From Falsiroseomonas sp. (lineage in GTDB: Bacteria > Pseudomonadota > Alphaproteobacteria > Acetobacterales > Acetobacteraceae): a stretch of DNA of 64,000 nt. The DNA is taken from the NCBI RefSeq assembly GCF_030695085.1, contig NZ_JAUYTS010000084.1, positions 1 through 64,000 of the forward strand, in the 5' to 3' direction. Of this stretch, positions 51,478 to 59,369 are shown piece by piece. The number at the start of each line of letters is the position of its first letter. Within the stretch, counting starts at the first letter, position 1. Below the pieces are notes generated by a model that did not search any database, had not been told where the DNA came from, and worked only from the letters and a program-made list of their open reading frames with translations. A program made the position numbers and the translations under genes.

Positions 51478-51603
51478 TTTTTTCTCATGCTGCCGCGGGC
51501 CCTTGGCACAGCGGGGCGCTGGTTTTGGGGCGGGCGGTCCCATCTGTCATCGCGCTGGGGCGCCCTACTGGCAAGGCATCCGGCGAAAGGGCAGGATGGG
51601 GCG

Positions 51604-52341
51604 ATGAGCGACACAACCGATTTCGGCTTCCGCGAGGTGCCGCGCACCCAAAAAGCCTCCATGGTGCGGGAGGTATTCGAGAGCGTGGCCCCCCGCTACG
51701 ACGTGATGAACGACCTGATGTCGCTGGGCATCCACCGCATCTGGAAGCGCATTTTCATCAACTCCATCGCGGCCTCGCCGCGGGAGACGCTGCTGGACCT
51801 GGCCGGCGGCACCGGGGACATCGCCTTCGGGGCGCTGGCGCGGGGCGCCAAGCGAGTGATCCTGACCGATGTGAACCCGGCCATGCTGGAGGTTGCCCAG
51901 AAGCGGGCGCTGGACCGCGGCATCACCACCGGCCTGGACTTCGCCGTGGTCGATGCCGAGCACATCCCGCTGCCGGACCGGTCGGTCGAAAAGATCTCCA
52001 TCGCCTTCGGCCTGCGCAACTGCACGGACAAATCCGCCGTGCTGCGCGAAGCCCGCCGCGTGCTGCGCCCGGGCGGCCGCTTCCACTGCCTGGAATTCTC
52101 CAAGGTGGCGATCGAGCCACTCGCCAAGGTCTATGACCTCTGGTCCTTCAAGGTGCTGCCCGAGATCGGCGCCCGCGTGGCGCAGGACCGCGACAGCTAC
52201 GAATACCTGGCCGAATCCATCCGCCGCTTCCCGGACCAGGAAACGCTGGAGGACATGATGCGGGACGCCGGGCTGGAACGGGTGGCACATCGCAACCTCT
52301 CGGGCGGCATCGTCGCGATGCATTCGGGATGGCGCCTATGA
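51604..52341 (+). CDS. ubiE: Demethylmenaquinone/ubiquinone C-methyltransferase
   Basis: This 245-aa SAM-dependent enzyme C-methylates the ubiquinone (or menaquinone) ring. The motifs are VFESVAPRYDVMNDLMSLGI, the SAM-binding LLDLAGGTGDIAFGALARGA, VVDAEHIPLPD, ISIAFGLRNCTDKSAVLREA and RVLRPGGRFHCLEFSKV, ending GIVAMHSGWRL. It is divergent from mutM, a widely conserved arrangement, but the usual downstream ubiB is missing; a thioesterase follows. The last codons are tandemly duplicated beyond the stop (see findings). Confidence 0.96.
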   Translation: MSDTTDFGFREVPRTQKASMVREVFESVAPRYDVMNDLMSLGIHRIWKRIFINSIAASPRETLLDLAGGTGDIAFGALARGAKRVILTDVNPAMLEVAQKRALDRGITTGLDFAVVDAEHIPLPDRSVEKISIAFGLRNCTDKSAVLREARRVLRPGGRFHCLEFSKVAIEPLAKVYDLWSFKVLPEIGARVAQDRDSYEYLAESIRRFPDQETLEDMMRDAGLERVAHRNLSGGIVAMHSGWRL

Positions 52342-52369
52342 CCCTGGCCGTCCATTCCGGCTGGCGCCC

Positions 52370-52813
52370 GTGATCGCGGCGCGGGACCCGGATTTCCAGG
52401 CCCGCATCCAGGCTGCCTTCGCCGCACAGGGCTTGATGGCGACCCTGGGCGGCCGCCTGGTGGCGGTGGGGCCCGGGCACTGCACGATCGAGGCGGACTT
52501 TGCCCCCGGCCTCACCCAGCATCACGGCCTGTTCCACGCCGGCGTGCTGACCACGCTGGCCGACAATGCCTGCGGCTTCGCGGCGATGAGCCTGCTGCCC
52601 GCGGGCGGGGAGGTGCTGAGCGTGGAGTTCAAGGTCAGCTTCCTCCGCCCCGCCTCCGGCCTGGTGGCCGTGGCGCGGGGGGAGGTGGTGAAGCCCGGCC
52701 GCACCCTCAGCTTCTGCCGCGCCGAGGTCTTCGTGCGCGATGCGGCGGGGGCGGAGACGCTGGCCGCCTGCATGATGGCCACGATGATGGCAGCAGGACC
52801 GGACCGGCGCTGA
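52370..52813 (+). CDS. PaaI-family hotdog thioesterase
   Basis: This 147-aa hotdog-fold acyl-CoA thioesterase has LTQHHGLFHAGVLTTLADNA with CGFAAMSLL, the PaaI motif containing the catalytic Asp. LSVEFKVSFLRPASGLVAVA and RTLSFCRAEVFVRDAAGAET are also present. It hydrolyses aromatic or medium acyl-CoA esters. The only plausible start is GTG 52370, 28 bases after the ubiE stop, within a duplicated copy of the ubiE tail. The genes are probably co-transcribed. Confidence 0.85.
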   Translation: MIAARDPDFQARIQAAFAAQGLMATLGGRLVAVGPGHCTIEADFAPGLTQHHGLFHAGVLTTLADNACGFAAMSLLPAGGEVLSVEFKVSFLRPASGLVAVARGEVVKPGRTLSFCRAEVFVRDAAGAETLAACMMATMMAAGPDRR

Positions 52814-52925
52814 GACGCCGCGGACCCGTCGGCGGATTTGACGCCCTGCCGCCCAGCCTGGCCCGGGCGCCACAGATGGCGAATAATCGTAATGAATATC
52901 AGTTGGTTGTTGGAACCAGCGCGGC

Positions 52926-52941
52926 AGGCACGGATCTTGCT
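52926..52941 (+). promoter_or_regulatory. Sigma-54 (RpoN) promoter of the PEP-CTERM gene
   Basis: AGGCACGGATCTTGCT matches the -24/-12 consensus: GG (52927-52928) and GC (52939-52940) are exactly ten bases apart, with GGCACG and TTGCT both consensus. The start point is predicted near 52952, about 33 bases before ATG 52985. PEP-CTERM genes are often RpoN-dependent through the PrsK/PrsR system. Confidence 0.8.
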
Positions 52942-52984
52942 CATTGTCCTATGCCGATTGGCCAATGAGAAGGGACCACACGAG

Positions 52985-53566
52985 ATGAGTACGCCCAAAA
53001 GCTTCCTCGCTGCAGCCGCCCTGGCCGCGGGCCTTTCCCTAGCCGCAGCCCCCGCCAGCGCCGCCGTCATCTACGCCGGCAATTTCACCGGCAATGAATG
53101 CGGCGGCCGTGGCGGCTTCAGCAATTGCTACGCCAGCACCACCGGCACGCAGCAGGGCGCCACCCCCGGCGCCTCCCCTGCGGTTTACAAGCGCGAAGCC
53201 GGTGGCGGGCAGGACTTCAGCAGCCAGTTCCCGACGATCGACGGCAGCGAGTTCGTGGTCACCCTGAACAGCGTGACCAACGTGCTCAGCTTCACCTACA
53301 CCCCCGGTGCCGACGATCCGGAGATCCACTATTTCGCCATCAAGCAGGCAAACGGCTTTGCGCTGTTCTATGACCTGACCGCGGCGATCACCTCGTTCTC
53401 CGCCAATCTGGACACCTACTTCCCGGGTAACCCGGGTTTCTCCCACATCACCTTCTTCGACACCAAGGGCCCGGTGCCGGTGCCCGCGCCGGCCAGCTTC
53501 GCGCTGTTTGGCGCAGGGTTGGCGGGCCTTGGCCTGGCGCTCCGCCGGCGCCGCCATTCGGCCTGA
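52985..53566 (+). CDS. PEP-CTERM sorting-domain exported protein
   Basis: This 193-aa protein has a clear signal peptide (MSTPKSFLAAAALAAGLSLA, ending AAPASAA) and a C-terminal tripartite tail. The tail is VPVPAPASFALFGAGLAGLG followed by LALRRRR, the PEP-CTERM signal recognised by exosortases (here the alphaproteobacterial VPAPASF variant). The mature part (residues about 24-160) is a small beta-rich domain with CGGRGGFSNCYASTTG and no known enzyme motif. It should be cleaved and anchored or released into the exopolysaccharide matrix. Its promoter is of RpoN type, AGAAGGG precedes ATG 52985, and a strong hairpin follows. Confidence 0.9.
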   Translation: MSTPKSFLAAAALAAGLSLAAAPASAAVIYAGNFTGNECGGRGGFSNCYASTTGTQQGATPGASPAVYKREAGGGQDFSSQFPTIDGSEFVVTLNSVTNVLSFTYTPGADDPEIHYFAIKQANGFALFYDLTAAITSFSANLDTYFPGNPGFSHITFFDTKGPVPVPAPASFALFGAGLAGLGLALRRRRHSA

Positions 53567-53580
53567 TCCGATCCCGGACG

Positions 53581-53606
53581 CGGGCTGCGCCAAATGGCGC
53601 AGCCCG
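53581..53606. terminator. Bidirectional hairpin terminator
   Basis: CGGGCTGCGCC (53581-53591) pairs perfectly with GGCGCAGCCCG (53596-53606) around AAAT. It lies between the convergent PEP-CTERM and TctC genes, 14 bases after the first and six bases beyond the stop of the second. Confidence 0.75.
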
Positions 53607-53612
53607 GACGCC

Positions 53613-54629
53613 TCAATTCAGCCGTAGCCCGATGCGGCGGATCACCGGCTCCCACGTCGCACGTTCCGCGGCCAGGTAGTGCGCCAGATGCGCCGGCCCG
53701 CTGCGGGCGGGTTGCGAGCCGATCCGCGCCAGGGCGGCGGCGACCTGTGAATCTCCCAACGCCTCCGCCAGCGCCGCCGCCATGCGCTGCAGAATGGCAT
53801 CCGGCGTGCCGGCCGGGGCCAGCAGCGCCTGGAAGTTCCGCACGACAAGCGCGGGAAAGCCCAGCTCCGCCGTGGTAGGGATGGCCGGCGCGAGGGGGGA
53901 ACGCGCATCGGCGGTAATCGCCAGCGCCCGCACGCTGCCCGCTTCCAGCAACGGCAGCAGGGCGGAGATATCGCCGAACAGCGCATCGATCTTGCCGCCG
54001 ATCAGGTCGGGCAGCGCCGCGCCGGTGCCGCGATAGGGCACGTGCTCCATCTGGATGCCCGCGAGTTGCGCCAGCAATTCCATCGCCAGATGCGGCGTGG
54101 TGCCGATGCCGGCGGAGCCCAGGTTCAGCGCCCCGGGCCGCGCCTTGGCCAGCGCCACGAAGCTCGCCAGGTCGGTCGCCGGCAGCGCGTTGGTCACGGC
54201 CAGGATCTGCGGGCTGTCGGCGATCAGCGCCACCGGCGCCAATGCCTGCAGCGGGTCCGGCGAATCCGCAGCCCCGGCCGCGGGTGCGATGATCAGCGGG
54301 CCGGGCGAGCCGACCAGCATGCTGTAGCCATCCGGCCGTGCCGCCGCGACGATGCGCGTGCCCACCAGCCCGCCCGCCCCGGCGCGATTTTCCACGATCA
54401 CCGTCTGGCCGAGGGCACGGCGCAGCCCCTCCGCCACCGGCCGCGCCACATTGTCCACCGGACCGCCGGGCGCGAAGGGCACCACCAGCGTCACCGCCCG
54501 TTGCGGCCAGGCCTCCTGCGCCCGGGCCTCCTGCGCCCGGACCTCCTGGGCCCGGACCGGGCCCGGCATGGCCAGGCTGGGCGCGGCCAGCGTCGCCCCC
54601 AGCAGCATGCGTCGTGTTGTCGCGATCAT
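53613..54629 (-). CDS. Bug/TctC-family periplasmic binding protein
   Basis: This 338-aa exported receptor has signal peptide MIATTRRMLLGATLAAPSLA. An in-frame 15-bp tandem repeat follows, encoding RAQEV/RAQEA/RAQEA just past the predicted cleavage site. Bug-family landmarks are VTLVVPFAPGGPVDNVARPV, VIVENRAGAGGLVGTRIVAA, PHLAMELLAQLAGIQMEHVP and YRGTGAALPDLIGGKIDALF. It has no TctA/TctB partner nearby, so it is an orphan receptor. It is divergent by 65 bp from the enolase-superfamily gene, so both may act on the same acid sugar. Confidence 0.9.
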   Translation of the reverse strand: MIATTRRMLLGATLAAPSLAMPGPVRAQEVRAQEARAQEAWPQRAVTLVVPFAPGGPVDNVARPVAEGLRRALGQTVIVENRAGAGGLVGTRIVAAARPDGYSMLVGSPGPLIIAPAAGAADSPDPLQALAPVALIADSPQILAVTNALPATDLASFVALAKARPGALNLGSAGIGTTPHLAMELLAQLAGIQMEHVPYRGTGAALPDLIGGKIDALFGDISALLPLLEAGSVRALAITADARSPLAPAIPTTAELGFPALVVRNFQALLAPAGTPDAILQRMAAALAEALGDSQVAAALARIGSQPARSGPAHLAHYLAAERATWEPVIRRIGLRLN

Positions 54630-54694
54630 GGTGTTCCTCCCTCTTCACGCGCTGCGTCACGGCTTCCACACTCGGCGAAACAGGAACGCCCGCC

Positions 54695-55765
54695 ATGCGC
54701 ATCGCATCGATCGAAACGCTTCCCTGCGTGCAACGCCAGGAAGACCCCAGCTGGAATTTCGCGCGCGGCGCGATTCCCGAAGTGCGCGGCTGGATCATCC
54801 GGGTGCGTGACACGGATGGCGCGGAGGGTTTTGGCTATGGCCACGCCATGGCGCTGGTCACCGGGCTGCCGGAGGCGCTGCCGCACGCCGTCGCGCATTA
54901 TGCCAAGCTGCTGAAGGACCGCCCTCTGTCGGATCTGGCCGCGCATGCGGAGGCGATGGGCCAGGCGCTGGTGCATGCACCCGGGGCGCGCGCCGGAGTG
55001 GAGATGGCGCTGCACGACCTGCTGGCGCGGCGCCTGTCCGTGCCGGTCGGCACGCTGTTCGGCGGACGGTTCCGAGACAGCATCGCCTGCGCCCGCCTGC
55101 TGGCGCTGAAGCCGCCGGAGGGCATGGCCCAGAAGGCCGCGGCGCTGGTGGCGGAGGGCTACGGCGCGCTGAAGGTGAAGTTCAGCGGCGACCCGGCGTT
55201 GGATGCCGCGCGCCTGGCCGCGATCCGCGAAGCGGTGGGGCCGGATATCCGCCTCTCGCTGGACCCCAACCAGGCCTATTCCGCCAAGGGTTTTCTGAAA
55301 TTGTTCGAGCGTATCTGCATCCATGACATCGCGCTGGTCGAACAGCCGGTGCCGGCCGGGGACTGGGACGGGCTGGCGATGCTGACCGCACGGCTCGGCG
55401 TGCCGGTGGAGGCGGATGAAAGCGCGGCGTCCCTCACCGATGTCACGCGCCTGGCGCGGGACCGGATGGTGGATGTGATGAACCTGAAGCCCACCAAGAT
55501 CGGCGGTATCCGCGACACGCTGGCCGCGATCGCGATCTGCGAGGCCAGCGGCATCGGCGTGCGCTTCGGCGCCAGCTTCGGGCCGGGCCTGCTGCAGGCC
55601 TTCACCAGCCATCTGGCCGCCTCGCTGAAACGGATGGAGCATTCGTCCGAACTCGCGGAACACGCCCATCTCCTCGATGATCCCTTCGCGCCCTATCCGG
55701 TGGTCAATGGCTGCGTGGCCGTGCCGGATGGGCCCGGCACGGGCCTGGATTTCATCGCCCCTTGA
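54695..55765 (+). CDS. Mandelate racemase/muconate lactonizing enzyme family protein
   Basis: This 356-aa enolase-superfamily enzyme abstracts the alpha proton of a carboxylate. The capping domain is followed by the barrel with Lys in YGALKVKFSG, metal ligands Asp in LSLDPNQAYSAKG, Glu in VEQPVPAGDWDGLA and Asp/Glu in VEADESAAS, and a C-terminal Lys in MNLKPTKIGGIRDTLAAI. The KxK plus second Lys pattern is that of muconate-lactonizing and dipeptide-epimerase-like subgroups. It overlaps the convergent crotonase gene by 14 bases, and its 5' neighbour is a TctC receptor. The substrate is unknown. Confidence 0.88.
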   Translation: MRIASIETLPCVQRQEDPSWNFARGAIPEVRGWIIRVRDTDGAEGFGYGHAMALVTGLPEALPHAVAHYAKLLKDRPLSDLAAHAEAMGQALVHAPGARAGVEMALHDLLARRLSVPVGTLFGGRFRDSIACARLLALKPPEGMAQKAAALVAEGYGALKVKFSGDPALDAARLAAIREAVGPDIRLSLDPNQAYSAKGFLKLFERICIHDIALVEQPVPAGDWDGLAMLTARLGVPVEADESAASLTDVTRLARDRMVDVMNLKPTKIGGIRDTLAAIAICEASGIGVRFGASFGPGLLQAFTSHLAASLKRMEHSSELAEHAHLLDDPFAPYPVVNGCVAVPDGPGTGLDFIAP

Positions 55766-56522
55766 ACACCGGCTTGCGCTTCTCCGCGAAGGCTCGCAGG
55801 GCTTCCTGCGTGTCCTCGGTCGAGGCCAACGCCACCGTCTGCGACTGTTCGTAGCGATAGCCGTCATGCAGCGGCAGGTCTTCCGTCACCTGGAAGCTGC
55901 GCTTCGCCGCGCGCACCGCCAGCGGCACCTTCTGCGCGATCTCGGCGGCGATGGCCTGCGCGGCTTCCACCACCTTGTCGCGCGGCACGCATAGCGAAGC
56001 GGCGTTCATGCGGAACAGCTCCGGCCCGGTGATGCGGCGCGCGGTGTAGATCATCAGCCGCGCATCGGATTCCCCCAGATGGCGGCGCACATGCTTCACG
56101 CCGCCGGCGAGGCCCACATCGACCTCGGTCATCGACATGAAGCTGTCTTCCGCCATCACCAATATGTCGCAGCACAGCGCCAGCACGCAGCCGGCGCCGA
56201 TCGCGGCACCGTTCACCGCGGCGATGACGGGCTTTTCACATTCCAGCACGCAATCGAAGCCGGCGCGCACCAGGCGGTTGTGGCGCGGGAAGGCGCCGGG
56301 TGCGCTACGATCCGGCCGGTCCTTCAGATCCGCCCCGGCCGAGAAGGTCTTTCCCGCGCCGGTCAGCACGATCGCGCGCACATCCTCGCGGTCGTGCAGC
56401 TCGTCGAAGACGCGGATGATCTCGTCGCGGAACGCGCCGTTCTGCGCGTTCACCGGCGGGCGGTCGATGGTCACGGTGGCGACGAATTCCGCAACCTCCA
56501 GCCGCAATGTCGAAAAGCTCAT
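55752..56522 (-). CDS. Enoyl-CoA hydratase/isomerase family protein
   Basis: This 256-aa crotonase-family protein has the oxyanion-hole motif TFSAGADLKDR. FMSMTEVDVGLAGGVKHVRR keeps the second catalytic Glu, but the first is replaced (GAGCVLALCCD instead of GGCELA), so simple hydration is unlikely. Isomerase, decarboxylase or hydrolase activity on an acyl-CoA is possible. ATG 56522 gives the common N-terminus MSFSTLRLEV. An upstream GTG at 56546 overlaps the tctC stop and is an alternative. It is the last gene of the seven-gene operon. Confidence 0.82.
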   Translation of the reverse strand: MSFSTLRLEVAEFVATVTIDRPPVNAQNGAFRDEIIRVFDELHDREDVRAIVLTGAGKTFSAGADLKDRPDRSAPGAFPRHNRLVRAGFDCVLECEKPVIAAVNGAAIGAGCVLALCCDILVMAEDSFMSMTEVDVGLAGGVKHVRRHLGESDARLMIYTARRITGPELFRMNAASLCVPRDKVVEAAQAIAAEIAQKVPLAVRAAKRSFQVTEDLPLHDGYRYEQSQTVALASTEDTQEALRAFAEKRKPVFKGR

Positions 56523-56542
56523 CCCTGTTGCCCTGTCCTGCG

Positions 56543-57508
56543 TCACTGAATTCGGATGCCGCCACGCTCGATCACCGGGCCCCAGCGGTCATGCTCCTCC
56601 CGCACCATCGCCGCCAGCGCTTCCGGCGTGCCACCCAGCTTCTCGATGCCGAGATTGGCGAAGCGGCTGACCAGCGGCGGTGAGTCCAGGATCTCGTTCA
56701 GCGCCGTGTTCAGCCGCGCGATGATTTCGGGCGGGGTGCGCGCGGGGGCCAGGATGTAGTTGAAGCTCGCATCATGAAAGCCCGGCAGGGTGCGGCCGAT
56801 CGGCGGCAGTTCCGGCGCCGCCACGGCCGGCTCCGCGGTGGAAACGCCCAGCGCCTTGAGCTGCCCATCGCGCACCAGCGGCAGCAGGGTCGCGATGTTG
56901 TCCATCATGAAGTCGATGCGCCCGGCAACGATTTCCTGCGTCGCCGGCGCGGTGCCGCGGAACGGCACATGCAGCATCTCCAGCCCCGCCATCTGCCCGA
57001 ACATCTCGGCGGCCAGATGGCCGGAGGAAGCGACGCCGGCGCTGGCGAAGGTCAGGCCGTCCGGCTTCGACTTGCCGAGTGCGATCAGCCCGGCCACGTC
57101 ATTCGCCGGGAAATCCGGCCGCACCACCAACAGCTTCGGCGCACGCAAAATGGCGATGACGGGCGTGAAATCCGCCTGCGGATCATAGGCCAGATTCCGC
57201 ATCAGATGCGGGTTCAGGATCTGCACATTCGGCGTGGCGTACAGCAGCGTCAGCCCATCCGGCGCGGAACGGGCGACGTTGACGGCGCCAATGGTGGTGC
57301 CGCCGCCGGGCCGGTTCTCGATCGTCACCGGCTGGCCAAGTGCGATGCCCAACGGCTCCGCCAGCAGCCGGCCGACGGTATCCGCCGCGCCGCCCGGCGC
57401 GAAGGGCACCACAAGGCGCATCGGGCGCGTCGGCGCCCATTGCTGCGCCGCCGCCATGCCCGGGGCTGCCAGCACGGCAGCCGCGGCGAGGAAGGTTCTG
57501 CGTTGCAT
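56543..57508 (-). CDS. Bug/TctC-family periplasmic binding protein
   Basis: This 321-aa exported protein has a signal peptide MQRRTFLAAAAVLAAPGMAA. The Bug core shows MRLVVPFAPGGAADTVGRLL, VTIENRPGGGTTIGAVNVAR, SSGHLAAEMFGQMAGLEMLH and PFRGTAPATQEIVAGRIDFM. It lies directly after another tctC with only five bases between, inside a catabolic operon that lacks TctA/TctB. Two receptors of different specificity may share a permease encoded elsewhere. Confidence 0.9.
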   Translation of the reverse strand: MQRRTFLAAAAVLAAPGMAAAQQWAPTRPMRLVVPFAPGGAADTVGRLLAEPLGIALGQPVTIENRPGGGTTIGAVNVARSAPDGLTLLYATPNVQILNPHLMRNLAYDPQADFTPVIAILRAPKLLVVRPDFPANDVAGLIALGKSKPDGLTFASAGVASSGHLAAEMFGQMAGLEMLHVPFRGTAPATQEIVAGRIDFMMDNIATLLPLVRDGQLKALGVSTAEPAVAAPELPPIGRTLPGFHDASFNYILAPARTPPEIIARLNTALNEILDSPPLVSRFANLGIEKLGGTPEALAAMVREEHDRWGPVIERGGIRIQ

Positions 57509-57513
57509 CGGGT

Positions 57514-58488
57514 CTACTCCAGCTTCACGCCGGTGGTGCGAACGACCTCGCCCCAGGTGGCATGGGTTTCACGGATGAAGGCGGCGAATTCGGCGGGGCT
57601 GCTGCCGACGATGCGGCCGCCCTGGTTCAGCAGCGCGGCCTTGGTCTGCTCATCGGCCAGCGCCGCCTGCGCGGCCGCCAGCAGCACCGCGACCCGGTCC
57701 GCCGGGATGCCGGCCGGGCCGAGCAGCCCGTACCAGGTTTCGCTGACCATGCCCGGCACGCCCGATTCCACCGCGGTCGGCACATCCGGCAGAATACCGA
57801 GGCGTTCGGAGGAGGTCACCGCCAGCGCCGGCAGCGTCCCGGCGCGCACATGGCCGATCAGGGCCGGCGCATCGGCCATCAGGATCTGGATGCGGCCTGC
57901 CAGCAAATCCGTCACCGCCGGCGCGGCGCCCCGATAGGGCACATGGGTGATGTCGACGCCCGCGCGGATCTTCAGCAATTCCCCCGCCATATGCAGCGAG
58001 GACCCGATGCCGGCCGAGCCGAAGGCGAGCTGCCCCGGCCGCGCCTTGGCCAGCGCCACCAGCTCCGCCATGTTCTTCGGGCCGAGGCCGGGTGCCACGG
58101 AGACGATCTGCGGCACGCCGAGCACCTGCGTGATCGGCGTCAGGTCGCGCAGCGCGTCATAGGGCATGCTGGGTTGCAGATGCGGCTGGATGACGATGGC
58201 GCCGCTGCTGGCCAGCACCAGGCTGTGCCCATCCGGCCGCGACTTGGCGATGAGATCGACGCCGATCAGCCCGCCCGCGCCGGCACGCGCATCGATCACC
58301 ACGGGCCGGCCGAGCCGCTCGCTCATCACCCGGCTGATCAGCCGCGCAATGGTATCCGCCGGGCCACCAGCGGCGAAGGGCACCACCATGCGCACCGGCT
58401 GGTCGGGAAAGCTCGCCTGCGCGCGGGCCATCTGTGGCAGGGCGGCGAGGCCCAGCGCGCCCAGGGCGCTGCGACGGGTGATGTTCAT
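57514..58488 (-). CDS. Bug/TctC-family periplasmic binding protein
   Basis: This 324-aa exported protein has a twin-Arg-like start MNITRRSALGALGLAALPQM, then ARAQ. The core has VRMVVPFAAGGPADTIARLI, PVVIDARAGAGGLIGVDLIA, SLHMAGELLKIRAGVDITHV and PYRGAAPAVTDLLAGRIQIL. GGAGGAAAC lies ideally before ATG 58488. It is 32 bases downstream of the amidohydrolase and five upstream of the second receptor. It is similar but not identical to the other Bug proteins here, so it is an old duplication rather than a recent copy. Confidence 0.9.
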   Translation of the reverse strand: MNITRRSALGALGLAALPQMARAQASFPDQPVRMVVPFAAGGPADTIARLISRVMSERLGRPVVIDARAGAGGLIGVDLIAKSRPDGHSLVLASSGAIVIQPHLQPSMPYDALRDLTPITQVLGVPQIVSVAPGLGPKNMAELVALAKARPGQLAFGSAGIGSSLHMAGELLKIRAGVDITHVPYRGAAPAVTDLLAGRIQILMADAPALIGHVRAGTLPALAVTSSERLGILPDVPTAVESGVPGMVSETWYGLLGPAGIPADRVAVLLAAAQAALADEQTKAALLNQGGRIVGSSPAEFAAFIRETHATWGEVVRTTGVKLE

Positions 58489-58520
58489 TGTTGTTTCCTC
58501 CGTGTTCTTTGTTGTCGTTG

Positions 58521-59369
58521 TCAGTCGAAGCCGAACAGCTCCCGCGGGTTCTCCACCAGGATGCGGCGCGCGAGCGACGCATCGCCCAGCCAGTCGAGAA
58601 ACAGGTCGAGCATCGCGCCCGCATCCGGCGGCGGCGCCATCCGCACATAGGGCCAATCCGAGCCCCAGAGCAGCCGATCCGGGTTGGCCGCGACCAGCGC
58701 ATCCTGCAGCGGCCGCAGGCTTTCCACCGCTGCGCCGCGGTGGGCGCGGCACAGCGTGATCTTCACCCAGATATCGCCGTCGCGCAGATGCTGCAGCACC
58801 GTGCCGAAGGCCGGGTCCGCCGCGCCATCCGGCATCGCCAGATGGTCCAGCACCAGTGACACGCGCAGCGCGATCAATTCCGGCAGCAATTCTGCGAACT
58901 GCGCGGCGCTGGCCCAGAGATGCGCCTGCCAGCCCAGCGCGCGCAGCCGCGGCGCCAGGGCGCGCAGCGCGTCGACGCCGATGCTGCCGGGGTAGCGGCC
59001 ACCGCCATTCGGCGCCTGCATCTCGACGAAGCGCAGCGCCCGCACGCCGGCCGCGTGCCAGGTGGCGAGGGTGGCGTCCGTCACCGTCTCATCCGCGCTC
59101 ATCACACCGCGCAGCGTGCCCTTGCCGCGCGCCAGCGCATCCAGCAGGCAGGCGGCGTCGCGGCCATAGGGGGCGGGCTGCACCAGCACGGCGCGCGGCG
59201 TGCCGATGGTGGCGCGCATCGCTTCATGCGTTGCGAGATCGGCACCGGGCAGCGCATAGGGCGCGGGGCCGGCCGGGAAGCGCTCATCGAACACATGCGT
59301 GTGCGTGTCGCACGCCCCCGCCGGCACCGCATGGCGCGGGCGCGAGGCGGCGGGCGCGTCCACCATCAT
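58521..59369 (-). CDS. Amidohydrolase family (2-pyrone-4,6-dicarboxylate lactonase-like)
   Basis: This 282-aa metal-dependent hydrolase has the N-terminal metal motif GACDTHTHVFDE, LRFVEMQAPNGGGRYPG, VLDHLAMPDGAAD and the catalytic Asp in LLWGSDWPYVRM. These are the motifs of the LigI/TIM-barrel amidohydrolase_2 group, which opens lactones or cyclic amides. In the same operon a carboxymuconolactone decarboxylase-like gene overlaps its start (ATGA), pointing to degradation of a lactone derived from an aromatic or dicarboxylic acid. Confidence 0.85.
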   Translation of the reverse strand: MMVDAPAASRPRHAVPAGACDTHTHVFDERFPAGPAPYALPGADLATHEAMRATIGTPRAVLVQPAPYGRDAACLLDALARGKGTLRGVMSADETVTDATLATWHAAGVRALRFVEMQAPNGGGRYPGSIGVDALRALAPRLRALGWQAHLWASAAQFAELLPELIALRVSLVLDHLAMPDGAADPAFGTVLQHLRDGDIWVKITLCRAHRGAAVESLRPLQDALVAANPDRLLWGSDWPYVRMAPPPDAGAMLDLFLDWLGDASLARRILVENPRELFGFD

